This document shows, one piece after another, positions 14,256 to 19,628 of a stretch of DNA of 58,786 nt. This stretch comes from a virus: IMG/VR virus record IMGVR_UViG_3300036846_001130, positions 1 through 58,786 of that record; one strand, written 5' to 3'. The position numbers were made by a program, and so were the translations under genes. The notes beneath the pieces are model-generated. The model was not told the DNA's origin and did no database searches. It worked only from the letters and a program-made list of their open reading frames with translations. Positions within the stretch are counted from its first letter, which is position 1. Each line of letters opens with the position of its first letter.

Positions 14256-14498
14256 TCAACTCAATTCGGACATCAGCTCTAAGCCATAGTTCTCGGCGGT
14301 GATTTTGAAGTGGAAAACCAGATCATTCCAGTTGCCTTCGGCGAACCGGACATAGCCGTCGTGATCGATGTAGTTCCAGCCGGACACGATGCGCGACTTG
14401 TGCCCGAGTATCACGTTCACCGCGCGCGGCACGCGCTCGATTTTCCAGCGGTACTCGCGGCCTTCGGAATCCTTGAGGCGGATGGCCAAGTTTTTCAT
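14256..14498 (-). CDS. Small protein of unknown function
   Basis: 80 aa (MKNLAIRLKDSEGREYRWKI...). ATG 14496-14498 with GGGGGAAACA is preferred: an in-frame TTG at 14516 would overlap the -10 box of promoter 3. It is rich in aromatic residues (WNYIDHDGYVRF, NWNDLVFHFK), suggesting a compact beta fold. Confidence 0.65.
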   Translation of the reverse strand: MKNLAIRLKDSEGREYRWKIERVPRAVNVILGHKSRIVSGWNYIDHDGYVRFAEGNWNDLVFHFKITAENYGLELMSELS

Positions 14499-14515
14499 TT
14501 GTTTCCCCCAATTCA

Positions 14516-14544
14516 AGAATAGACATAGCGCGTCTATTTGTCAA
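14516..14544 (-). promoter_or_regulatory. Operator-containing promoter 3 (for 14256-14498 to 13459)
   Basis: TTGACA (14539-14544), 17-bp spacer AATAGACGCGCTATGTC, TATTCT (14516-14521). The first half-site is close to consensus; the second is diverged (ATGTCTAT). It overlaps the 3' end of gene 14534-14806, so it is an internal promoter of a dense array. Confidence 0.85.
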
Positions 14545-14806
14545 CAGGTTTTCGCGGTCGGGGGCCTCGACCGAAGTGCACCGCCACTGTATTGGAGAGG
14601 TCTGCAATGCCGGGCGTGCCATGTGCACCGCCCATGTTCAGGACCCAGCCCCCGTGCGCGCTGCGCATCACCGCGCGCCCGGTCGCTTGCTTCCACTCCT
14701 GCCCCTCGCGCCCGATGCCTGCGGGCACAAGGATGGTCACCTTGTCCCCGTGGCGGATGCGAGCAAACTCGGCGTCGGTCACGGTCACCACTTTCGAGTT
14801 TTCCAT
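14534..14806 (-). CDS. Small protein of unknown function
   Basis: 90 aa. It starts MENSKVVTVTDAEFARIRHG and contains KVTILVPAGIGREGQEWKQA, a beta-strand/turn pattern, then GGWVLNMGGAHGTPG. ATG 14804-14806 is preceded by GCGAGGCATAAC. It belongs to the operon from promoter 4. Confidence 0.6.
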   Translation of the reverse strand: MENSKVVTVTDAEFARIRHGDKVTILVPAGIGREGQEWKQATGRAVMRSAHGGWVLNMGGAHGTPGIADLSNTVAVHFGRGPRPRKPVDK

Positions 14807-14807
14807 G

Positions 14808-15038
14808 TTATGCCTCGCTTTCGTAGTCTTCCGGATGCGGCACTCGCGGCCCGGTGTAAGCCGGGTTCGCGTACCACACATCACGGTCGCTCAGAATCCA
14901 AGCCTGCTCTGGATGCTCAGCCCCCTTGCGACTGGCAAACTCGCGATCCTCATCCGCGATGCTCATGGGAAAGCTCTGCTCCTCGCGTACCAAATCGAAA
15001 TATTCCTCTTCCGTCAGGGGCAAATCGCGCCAGCTCAT
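14808..15038 (-). CDS. Acidic small protein, unknown
   Basis: 76 aa, very acidic (MSWRDLPLTEEEYFDLVREE..., ending HPEDYESEA). Acidic small phage proteins sometimes mimic DNA or inhibit host enzymes, but nothing specific is visible. ATG 15036-15038 overlaps the TGA of the preceding gene by 4 nt. Confidence 0.6.
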   Translation of the reverse strand: MSWRDLPLTEEEYFDLVREEQSFPMSIADEDREFASRKGAEHPEQAWILSDRDVWYANPAYTGPRVPHPEDYESEA

Positions 15039-15283
15039 ACTTTCCTCGCTTTCGGTCGCTTGCCGTGTAACTCGGGATAGTGCACGGTGGTGGTGTAATC
15101 CGGGCGGTGATCAGTGGGCGGATATTTCCCGATAGCTAAGGTGTCCCAGTACGCTGGGGAGTGGCTCTTGCCATTGTCCGAGCAGTAGTCACAGGCGCAG
15201 CCGCCCGGAATTTCCCGCCACAATTCCCGTGGCAGCGGGACGAAAATCGTATCCTTTACGCGCTTGATCGGGGTGCTTAACAT
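15035..15283 (-). CDS. Conserved phage small protein with Cys cluster
   Basis: 82 aa. It contains IFVPLPRELWREIPGGCACD then YCSDNG (C-x-C-x-x-C), and AYWDTLAIGKYPPTDHRPDY, a phrase typical of phage proteins of unknown function. The leader AGAGGAGCACAGCAA precedes ATG 15281-15283, 29 nt from promoter 4. Confidence 0.65.
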   Translation of the reverse strand: MLSTPIKRVKDTIFVPLPRELWREIPGGCACDYCSDNGKSHSPAYWDTLAIGKYPPTDHRPDYTTTVHYPELHGKRPKARKV

Positions 15284-15311
15284 TTGCTGTGCTCCTCTCG
15301 ACTACAATTCC

Positions 15312-15340
15312 AGTATAGGTACGATGCGCCTATTTGTCAA
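15312..15340 (-). promoter_or_regulatory. Operator-containing promoter 4 (for 15035-15283 and downstream)
   Basis: TTGACA (15335-15340), 17-bp spacer AATAGGCGCATCGTACC, TATACT (15312-15317). The first half-site is perfect; the second half is GTACCTAT rather than GCGCCTAT. The -35 lies inside the last codons of gene 15337-15597. Confidence 0.85.
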
Positions 15341-15597
15341 GCGAAAATATACTCGATGCAAGAGTGCACCATGTAGTAGCAAGGCCGTCCCTTGTAGGTG
15401 CTGCGGTAGTAGCTCACAGCCCAATCCCGAGAGAGAACTAGGCCGCCGCGCTGGTATCCCATCTGGCTGGCAAGTTCCCGCCAATCGCAGTGCCGGGCGA
15501 AAGTGCCGAAAGTGATCTCGCGGGCCGTGTCGGTCATGGCGTTGATGGCCTCAGCGGTCGAGTTCACACAGCAGGTGAGATATTGGAACTTGGGCAT
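15337..15597 (-). CDS. Small protein of unknown function
   Basis: 86 aa (MPKFQYLTCCVNSTAEAINA...), helical at the N-terminus, with DWRELASQMGYQ and an aromatic end (SYYRSTYKGRPCYYMVHSCI). Four cysteines are present but not in a ribbon pattern. ATG 15595-15597 lies directly after the stop of the upstream gene. Confidence 0.6.
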   Translation of the reverse strand: MPKFQYLTCCVNSTAEAINAMTDTAREITFGTFARHCDWRELASQMGYQRGGLVLSRDWAVSYYRSTYKGRPCYYMVHSCIEYIFA

Positions 15598-15598
15598 T

Positions 15599-16084
15599 TT
15601 ACTTCGCCTCCAGTCGTTTCATCTTGTTGGCGCAGCGCAGGCAGGCAGGAACTTCGCCCAGCACTGGGTGCGGCATCTTGGTGGTGGCTTCGTGAGTGCA
15701 CATCGCGAAGACTTGGCAGGCCGGGCGCGGAATGTACTTGATCCCCGCATCCTGCGCCTCGATTTTGCGGCACAGCTGATCGACCTCGGTGCCTGCGCCA
15801 ATCCACTCTTCGAGGTTGATGGTGTAATCCGCGAGCACATCGAAGCCGTCATTGCCGTAAACGAATTGCGCATAGCCCGCGCGCTTGCCGTCGCGGTACG
15901 TGATCAGAACGTCTTCGTCGGTCGCCTGCAGCCCCTTGTAGAGCTTGCGCTCGTCCGAGGTGCGCTCTACTTCCATCTCATCGCCGCCGTTATTGATGGC
16001 CAATTCAAAGCCTGCCCGCAGTAGCGAATCCACCGTCAGCCGGGCGATTCGTTTCTCTGCGTTGATTCGTTTTTTAAGTTCCAT
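15599..16084 (-). CDS. Zinc-ribbon-tailed protein, unknown
   Basis: 161 aa from ATG 16082-16084. Longer readings would start inside promoter 5. The N-terminal half has a helix ELKKRINAEKRIARLTVDSL and INNGGDEMEVERTSDER. The middle carries beta segments ITYRDGKRAGYAQFVYGNDG. The C-terminus has CQVFAMCTHEAT...PACLRCANKMKRLE, two CxxxxC/CxxC pairs. It is the first leftward gene from the divergent control region. Confidence 0.65.
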   Translation of the reverse strand: MELKKRINAEKRIARLTVDSLLRAGFELAINNGGDEMEVERTSDERKLYKGLQATDEDVLITYRDGKRAGYAQFVYGNDGFDVLADYTINLEEWIGAGTEVDQLCRKIEAQDAGIKYIPRPACQVFAMCTHEATTKMPHPVLGEVPACLRCANKMKRLEAK

Positions 16085-16101
16085 TGTTTTCACCCAAGAA
16101 C

Positions 16102-16130
16102 AGAATAGGCGCATTGCGTCCATCTGTCAA
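16102..16130 (-). promoter_or_regulatory. Operator-containing promoter 5 (leftward arm of divergent control region)
   Basis: TTGACA (16125-16130), 17-bp spacer GATGGACGCAATGCGCC, TATTCT (16102-16107). The palindrome TGGACGCAATGCGCCTA matches the operator with one half-site perfect. It is back to back with promoter 6 with 24 bp between the two -35 boxes, so one protein cluster could control both arms. Confidence 0.9.
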
Positions 16131-16154
16131 GCCCTAAAATTAAATTCTTTTCTC

Positions 16155-16183
16155 TTGACAAATAGGCGCATTGGCCCTATTCT
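16155..16183 (+). promoter_or_regulatory. Operator-containing promoter 6 (rightward arm of divergent control region)
   Basis: TTGACA (16155-16160), 17-bp spacer AATAGGCGCATTGGCCC, TATTCT (16178-16183). It reads into the zinc-ribbon gene 16208-16375, 25 nt downstream. The interval between promoters 5 and 6 (16131-16154) is A/T-rich and gene-free. Confidence 0.9.
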
Positions 16184-16207
16184 CAGAGTGTAGCAAGGAG
16201 GAAACAA

Positions 16208-16375
16208 ATGGCCAAGATGGCTCTCAAGTGCAACGAATGCGGCAAGGCCTTCCGGGTCTCCGACTCCAATCCTGATCCGCAATGCCCGCGCTGCAATAGT
16301 GTGGATTTCGAAGTCGAGGGCGTGATTCGGTTCTATCGGCCCGCCAAGCCTGTCAGCCCTGCGGAGGTGCGGTAA
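16208..16375 (+). CDS. 55-aa zinc-ribbon protein
   Basis: Reads MAKMALKCNECGKAFRVSDS then QCPRCNSVDFEVEGV: two CxxC pairs 16 residues apart, a classical rubredoxin/FmdB-type zinc ribbon. ATG 16208 follows AAGGAGGAAACAA. It is the first gene of the rightward array, controlled by promoter 6. Its TAA overlaps the next ATG (TAATG). Confidence 0.75.
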   Translation: MAKMALKCNECGKAFRVSDSNPDPQCPRCNSVDFEVEGVIRFYRPAKPVSPAEVR

Positions 16376-16485
16376 TGATCGCGTTCGCAAACTTCATCGA
16401 AATGATTCTCGACTTTTTCAGCAGTGCAGTGCCCGTGCCGATAGAGCGCCGGGTGGTGTACCGAAATTACGCGGAGGTGATGTGA
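16375..16485 (+). CDS. 36-aa microprotein
   Basis: Starts MIAFANFIEMILDFFSSAVP and continues with VPIERRVVYRNYAEVM. A hydrophobic amphipathic N-terminal helix is followed by a charged tail. It shares TAATG with the upstream stop and TGATG with the next start, so it is a coupled mini-gene. A GGAGGTG sequence near its end serves as SD for the next gene. Function unknown. Confidence 0.5.
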   Translation: MIAFANFIEMILDFFSSAVPVPIERRVVYRNYAEVM

Positions 16486-16793
16486 TGGCGGCAGCAACCT
16501 ACGGCACCATGACGTTCAGCGAATATCAGGAATTCTCCCGCAACCTGCGGGAGCGGGCAGAGCGGCTCTCGCAGCGCATACGCGAGCAGGCGCGGGACCT
16601 CGGCGAGCGGGAACTGGGCAGCGGGCGCGATATGGCCTTTCTCGCGGCCCACAACTGGCAGGGGCAGCGCTGGATGTCTCCCTTGCAGAACCGGGCAGCG
16701 CGTTTGATCCTCTGGCTGCAAGAGCAGAGTTTCCTCCCCAGCCGCATGGCCGACCGCATCCTCAACCGCGCATGGCGCAAAGTTTCCGCTTGA
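16485..16793 (+). CDS. Arg-rich helical protein, unknown
   Basis: 102 aa. Long helices rich in Arg/Glu (NLRERAERLSQRIREQARDL) precede MAFLAAHNWQGQRWMSPLQN and a basic end. It may bind nucleic acid. ATG 16485-16487 is in the TGATG overlap; the GTG 3 nt earlier is less likely. The TTGACA of promoter 7 overlaps its last codons. Confidence 0.65.
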   Translation: MAAATYGTMTFSEYQEFSRNLRERAERLSQRIREQARDLGERELGSGRDMAFLAAHNWQGQRWMSPLQNRAARLILWLQEQSFLPSRMADRILNRAWRKVSA

Positions 16794-16819
16794 CACAATA
16801 GGCGCATTGCGCCTATACT
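16790..16819 (+). promoter_or_regulatory. Operator-containing promoter 7, with the perfect operator
   Basis: TTGACA (16790-16795), 18-bp spacer and TATACT (16814-16819). The operator ATAGGCGCATTGCGCCTAT at 16798-16816 is a perfect 19-bp palindrome (9+1+9). It drives 16837-17151, 18 nt downstream. Confidence 0.9.
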
Positions 16820-16836
16820 GTAATCGAGGTGAAAAG

Positions 16837-17151
16837 ATGAAATGCATCCTTTGCAAAGCGCCCGCGCTACCGGGTCTGATCTATTGCGCACCGCACTATG
16901 AACACGCCTCACGTCTCACCCTCGCCGAGAAACTGGCTGAGCAACGCGCAGCTGGTTGGATCGCCGACATCCCTCTGCCGGGCTTTGAACGGGTCGAGGG
17001 CGAACGGGCTGCGGTGATGGCCACCGAGCAGGGCGAGCAGCTGAGCGCCGAACTGCTCAAGCCGAAGGCCAGCATCGAAGCGAAAGCAGGCGCAATCGAA
17101 ACGCTGTCACCACTATTCCGGGGCCATGGCCCACAGGGGGAACTGTTCTGA
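16837..17151 (+). CDS. Zinc-finger-tagged small protein
   Basis: 104 aa from ATG 16837, with GAGGTGAAAAG upstream; an earlier in-frame start would lie inside promoter 7. The N-terminus MKCILCKAPALPGLIYCAPH has CxxC...CxxH-type metal ligands. The rest is a helical segment (LTLAEKLAEQRAAGW) and an acidic region ending SPLFRGHGPQGELF. Function unknown. Confidence 0.65.
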   Translation: MKCILCKAPALPGLIYCAPHYEHASRLTLAEKLAEQRAAGWIADIPLPGFERVEGERAAVMATEQGEQLSAELLKPKASIEAKAGAIETLSPLFRGHGPQGELF

Positions 17152-17327
17152 TGAAACGCGAAGACTTTGATTTAATCGCCCGCTCACTCTCCGACTCCTT
17201 ACGCGCAGCCATCAACCCGACCGAGCGCAAGACTGTGAAGGCCGTGGCCTTTACCCTCGCCGCCAACCTGAGCGAGTCGCCTGCCTTCGATCCCGACAGA
17301 TTCCTGCGGCTCGCGGGGGCACGCTGA
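17151..17327 (+). CDS. 58-aa conserved phage-type small protein
   Basis: Reads MKREDFDLIARSLSDSLRAA, then TVKAVAFTLAANLSESPAFD and PDRFLRLAGAR. The FDxDRFLxxxG ending is a signature seen in small phage proteins of unknown role. TGATG overlaps at both ends tie it to its neighbours. Confidence 0.65.
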   Translation: MKREDFDLIARSLSDSLRAAINPTERKTVKAVAFTLAANLSESPAFDPDRFLRLAGAR

Positions 17328-17554
17328 TGAAAATCACGGCGCAAGTTTTGAATGGGGCCACGGGCGAGGTCAGAGAAGTAATCGCCAACATCGCCGCAGC
17401 CAGCGAGCAGGAAGCCGTTGACAAACTGTTCGCCCGCGCTCGCCGCGACGATTACTACTACCGCTTTCTCGGGAGCAGCGGTGTGATCCCTCCGACTGAT
17501 CCCACTGCAGCCTCAGTGCTCCACGAAACTATGACGTACTGGGCGCGCGAATAG
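17327..17554 (+). CDS. Small protein of unknown function
   Basis: 75 aa. The N-terminal beta-alpha pattern is ITAQVLNGATGEVREVIANI, then ASEQEAVDKLFARARRDDYY, ending HETMTYWARE. It is the last gene of the promoter-7 unit. No family recognised. Confidence 0.6.
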   Translation: MKITAQVLNGATGEVREVIANIAAASEQEAVDKLFARARRDDYYYRFLGSSGVIPPTDPTAASVLHETMTYWARE

Positions 17555-17569
17555 GTTACCAAAGACTTC

Positions 17570-17599
17570 TTGACTCTATAGGCGCATCGCGTCTATTCT
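17570..17599 (+). promoter_or_regulatory. Operator-containing promoter 8 (for 17627-18178)
   Basis: TTGACT (17570-17575), 18-bp spacer containing ATAGGCGCATCGCGTC, TATTCT (17594-17599). Both half-sites are near consensus (one mismatch in the second). The -35 differs from the others at its last base. Start codon 28 nt downstream. Confidence 0.85.
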
Positions 17600-17626
17600 C
17601 AAGATGGACAAAGGAGCACAGCGAAA

Positions 17627-18178
17627 ATGCCAATCATCCACATGAGAAGTAAAGCGGAAGACATCCCAGCCGATGCGGTGAACGTGCGCAAGCTGGAAGA
17701 GTACAGCGGGCAGAAGATGGACCTGTGGCTGTACGATTCGCACGTCGGCCTGTGCGTGAAGGAATACGAGCGCAACGGCTACAACGATTCCGACTTTTAC
17801 ATGGTCGTCTGGAACGAGGAACTGGGCAAGCCCGAGTCCATCGAGTTCGCCTCCACGCGCGGCTGGTCCTACCCTTGCATGGGTTCGCGAGTCGATGCCA
17901 GCCCGGAAGTGCTCGCCAAGTACAGCGCATGGGAAGCCGAAGAAGCCCGCAAGTATCGCGAGGCCCGGATGGCGGAGGAGGCAGCCCGCCCGGCGCGGGG
18001 CAAGATGCTCAAGGTAGTCAAGGGGCGCAAGGTGCCGAAGGGCACCACGGGCGAATGCATCTGGATTGGTGACGGGCGCTGGGGCAAGCGCGTAGGCATC
18101 AAGGATGCGGCAGGAACGGCCCACTGGACCGCCATCGCCAACGTCGAAGTAGTGACGGGAACGGAGGTGACCAGCTAA
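17627..18178 (+). CDS. Protein of unknown function with KOW-like tail
   Basis: 183 aa. The N-terminal part has AVNVRKLEEYSGQKMDLWLY and VWNEELGKPESIEF. A charged helix (KYSAWEAEEARKYREARMAE) links to a C-terminal beta unit (GKMLKVVKGRKVPKGTTGEC, then GVKDAAGTAHW-like GIKDAAGTAHWTAIANVEVV), which resembles a KOW/SH3-like strand pattern. ATG 17627 follows the shared leader AAAGGAGCACAGCGAAA. Confidence 0.65.
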   Translation: MPIIHMRSKAEDIPADAVNVRKLEEYSGQKMDLWLYDSHVGLCVKEYERNGYNDSDFYMVVWNEELGKPESIEFASTRGWSYPCMGSRVDASPEVLAKYSAWEAEEARKYREARMAEEAARPARGKMLKVVKGRKVPKGTTGECIWIGDGRWGKRVGIKDAAGTAHWTAIANVEVVTGTEVTS

Positions 18179-18187
18179 GTTTTCCCC

Positions 18188-18216
18188 TTGACACACAGGC
18201 GCATTGCGTCTATTAT
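18188..18216 (+). promoter_or_regulatory. Operator-containing promoter 9 (for 18241-18900 and 18897-19370)
   Basis: TTGACA (18188-18193), 17-bp spacer CACAGGCGCATTGCGTC, TATTAT (18211-18216). Operator core AGGCGCATTGCGTCTAT has one mismatch per half. The start codon lies 25 nt beyond the -10. Confidence 0.85.
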
Positions 18217-18240
18217 TGAGTTGTGAGAGGAGCACAGCGA

Positions 18241-18900
18241 ATGAAACGAATCGAGTCGAATGGCAAGGGCAGTTACATTCTGGGCCGGGTGGCCCTGCGC
18301 AGCACCAAATCCTTCACCCAGCATTACGAGTGCGCGGCATGGCATAAGACGGTCGAGTGCCCGCCGCAGGTTGTGGAGTTACGCTTCACGCTGCACGGCG
18401 ATGGAGGCTATCCCAGCTTCTATGCGACCTTTGCGGGCAAGGTGACCAGTTCGAATTTCGTACCGCTGTTTGGCGGGGTGCGCTGCGGCTCGGGCGGGAT
18501 CGACGAAGAGGTCGGCAAGGATGCGACGCACACGGTGTGCTTCGAGGCGCAGCATCATCTCGCCGGGTCGGTGCTGAACCGCTCCGACTTCACCTACAGC
18601 TTTGATCTCGATCTCGATCTGGTGTCGATTGAATGGACGGTATGGAAGTCGGCAGGCTACCTGCCCGACGACATCCTGTACCGCGAGGGCGAGCCGTGGC
18701 ACAATCTGGCGACGACCAACCTGAAGGCCATGATCACGCCGCACGATCCCAAGCTCATCGAGGCCTTGCGCTATAGCGCGGAGGCCACGCTGCGCGATCA
18801 TCCTGAGGCCATTCCGGGCGAGTTCACGCGCTACTGGGAACACCGCCGCGATTACATGGCGGCGCTGCTGACCCGGCTCCCGAAGGAGGACGCGAAGTGA
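18241..18900 (+). CDS. Protein of unknown function
   Basis: 219 aa from ATG 18241 after GAGAGGAGCACAGCGA. An in-frame GTG at 18223 would fall at the predicted transcription start. The first half is beta-rich (VVELRFTLHGDGGYPSFYATFAG type pattern), with a repeated Asp/Leu strand (SFDLDLDLVSIEWTVW). The C-terminal part is helical (LIEALRYSAEATLRDHPEAI). No family recognised. It is coupled to 18897-19370 by a 4-nt overlap. Confidence 0.65.
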   Translation: MKRIESNGKGSYILGRVALRSTKSFTQHYECAAWHKTVECPPQVVELRFTLHGDGGYPSFYATFAGKVTSSNFVPLFGGVRCGSGGIDEEVGKDATHTVCFEAQHHLAGSVLNRSDFTYSFDLDLDLVSIEWTVWKSAGYLPDDILYREGEPWHNLATTNLKAMITPHDPKLIEALRYSAEATLRDHPEAIPGEFTRYWEHRRDYMAALLTRLPKEDAK

Positions 18901-19370
18901 CCAAAGCGGAGCGCGAGCTGAAGCGGTATCTCGAATTGCTGCGCGACTGCGGGCTGTGCCTGCCGCATGGCATTGCGCTCGATGCCGATGCGGCTCGCCG
19001 CGCGGTGCTGCCGGGCTGGCACTACAAGGGGCCTGCCGACCTGTTGCTGCGCGAGGGCCAGTTCTACCCTCCGCCTGCGACCGTGCACCCGTGGAAGCAT
19101 GCCCTGCCGCAGGCCTGCTTTCGCAATGCGGCGCTGTACGCCATCGAGCACGGCATGCGCTACGTCGAAGGTTATGCGGGCGTGATCATCCCGGTGCATC
19201 ACGGCTGGTGTGTGGACGCGCATGGCCGGGTGATCGAGGTGACTTGGAAGGAACCCGGCTACGTGTACTTTGGGGTCGAGTTTCCCCCGTGCAAGGTGAT
19301 GAAGGGGGCAGTGCTGTTCAATCCCCGGCAGGGCACGAAGCTCTACCGCAAGCCCCTCGCCGCGCGTTAG
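18897..19370 (+). CDS. Conserved phage protein with possible papain-like triad
   Basis: 157 aa. QACFRNAALYAIEHGMRYVE has Cys74 at the start of a helix, followed by YAGVIIPVHHGWCVD (His101/102) and GRVIEVTWKEPG (Glu114). This Cys-His-acid order and strand pattern resemble NlpC/transglutaminase-like folds. The block MRYVEGYA...VHHGWCVDxxGRVIEVTW recurs in phage hypothetical proteins. GTG 18897 overlaps the previous stop. It could be a peptidase, an acyltransferase or a non-catalytic relative. Confidence 0.55.
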   Translation: MTKAERELKRYLELLRDCGLCLPHGIALDADAARRAVLPGWHYKGPADLLLREGQFYPPPATVHPWKHALPQACFRNAALYAIEHGMRYVEGYAGVIIPVHHGWCVDAHGRVIEVTWKEPGYVYFGVEFPPCKVMKGAVLFNPRQGTKLYRKPLAAR

Positions 19371-19382
19371 AAGCCTGCCTGC

Positions 19383-19412
19383 TTGACAATTCTCTTTTTC
19401 AGGGTGTAGTGT
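19383..19412 (+). promoter_or_regulatory. Candidate promoter without operator
   Basis: TTGACA (19383-19388), 18-bp spacer, TAGTGT (19407-19412). The -35 is perfect and the -10 weak. It has no copy of the palindrome, so it would escape control by the operator-binding protein. It reads into the structured gap at 19413-19628 and the initiator gene. Confidence 0.4.
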
Positions 19413-19605
19413 GTCGGGGTTCTTCTGCTTCCCAGCGTAGAACACCTGCCGGGTGAGAGGTGATAGCCTCACTCGGCGACTTGCCGAATCGAAGGTGATA
19501 GCTCGGTTGGGCAAGAGCAATCGTTTCTCGCCTCGTCGCGGACCACTGAACGAGGGCGACGCCTGACTTGCGTGCAAAGCGAGATCAGCGCGTCGCCTGC
19601 CTTTT
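19413..19605 (+). ncRNA. Candidate structured RNA or leader
   Basis: The gap before the initiator gene holds several potential stems: GTTCT/AGAAC, GTGAG/CTCAC around 19455-19475, CGGC/GCCG near 19480, and GGCGACGC (19555-19562) with GCGTCGCC (19590-19597), followed by CTTTTTCTC. The 9-mer GGTGATAGC occurs twice. This may be a small RNA ending at the last stem, or an attenuator of the initiator mRNA. No known RNA class was recognised. Confidence 0.35.
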
Positions 19606-19628
19606 TCTCAACTCTGAAGAGAGGGCCA

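Noticed and set aside
14499-14516. TTG start 6 codons upstream for the gene at 14256-14498
   Set aside because: It overlaps the -10 box of promoter 3, so the codon cannot be in the transcript.
16085-16123. Longer N-terminus for the protein at 15599-16084
   Set aside because: The extra codons lie in the -10 and spacer of promoter 5, upstream of any transcript start.
19572-19628. Earlier GTG start for the initiator at 19572
   Set aside because: No SD, and it would translate through the GGCGACGC/GCGTCGCC stem and T-run; GTG 19629 has AAGAGAGGG in front.
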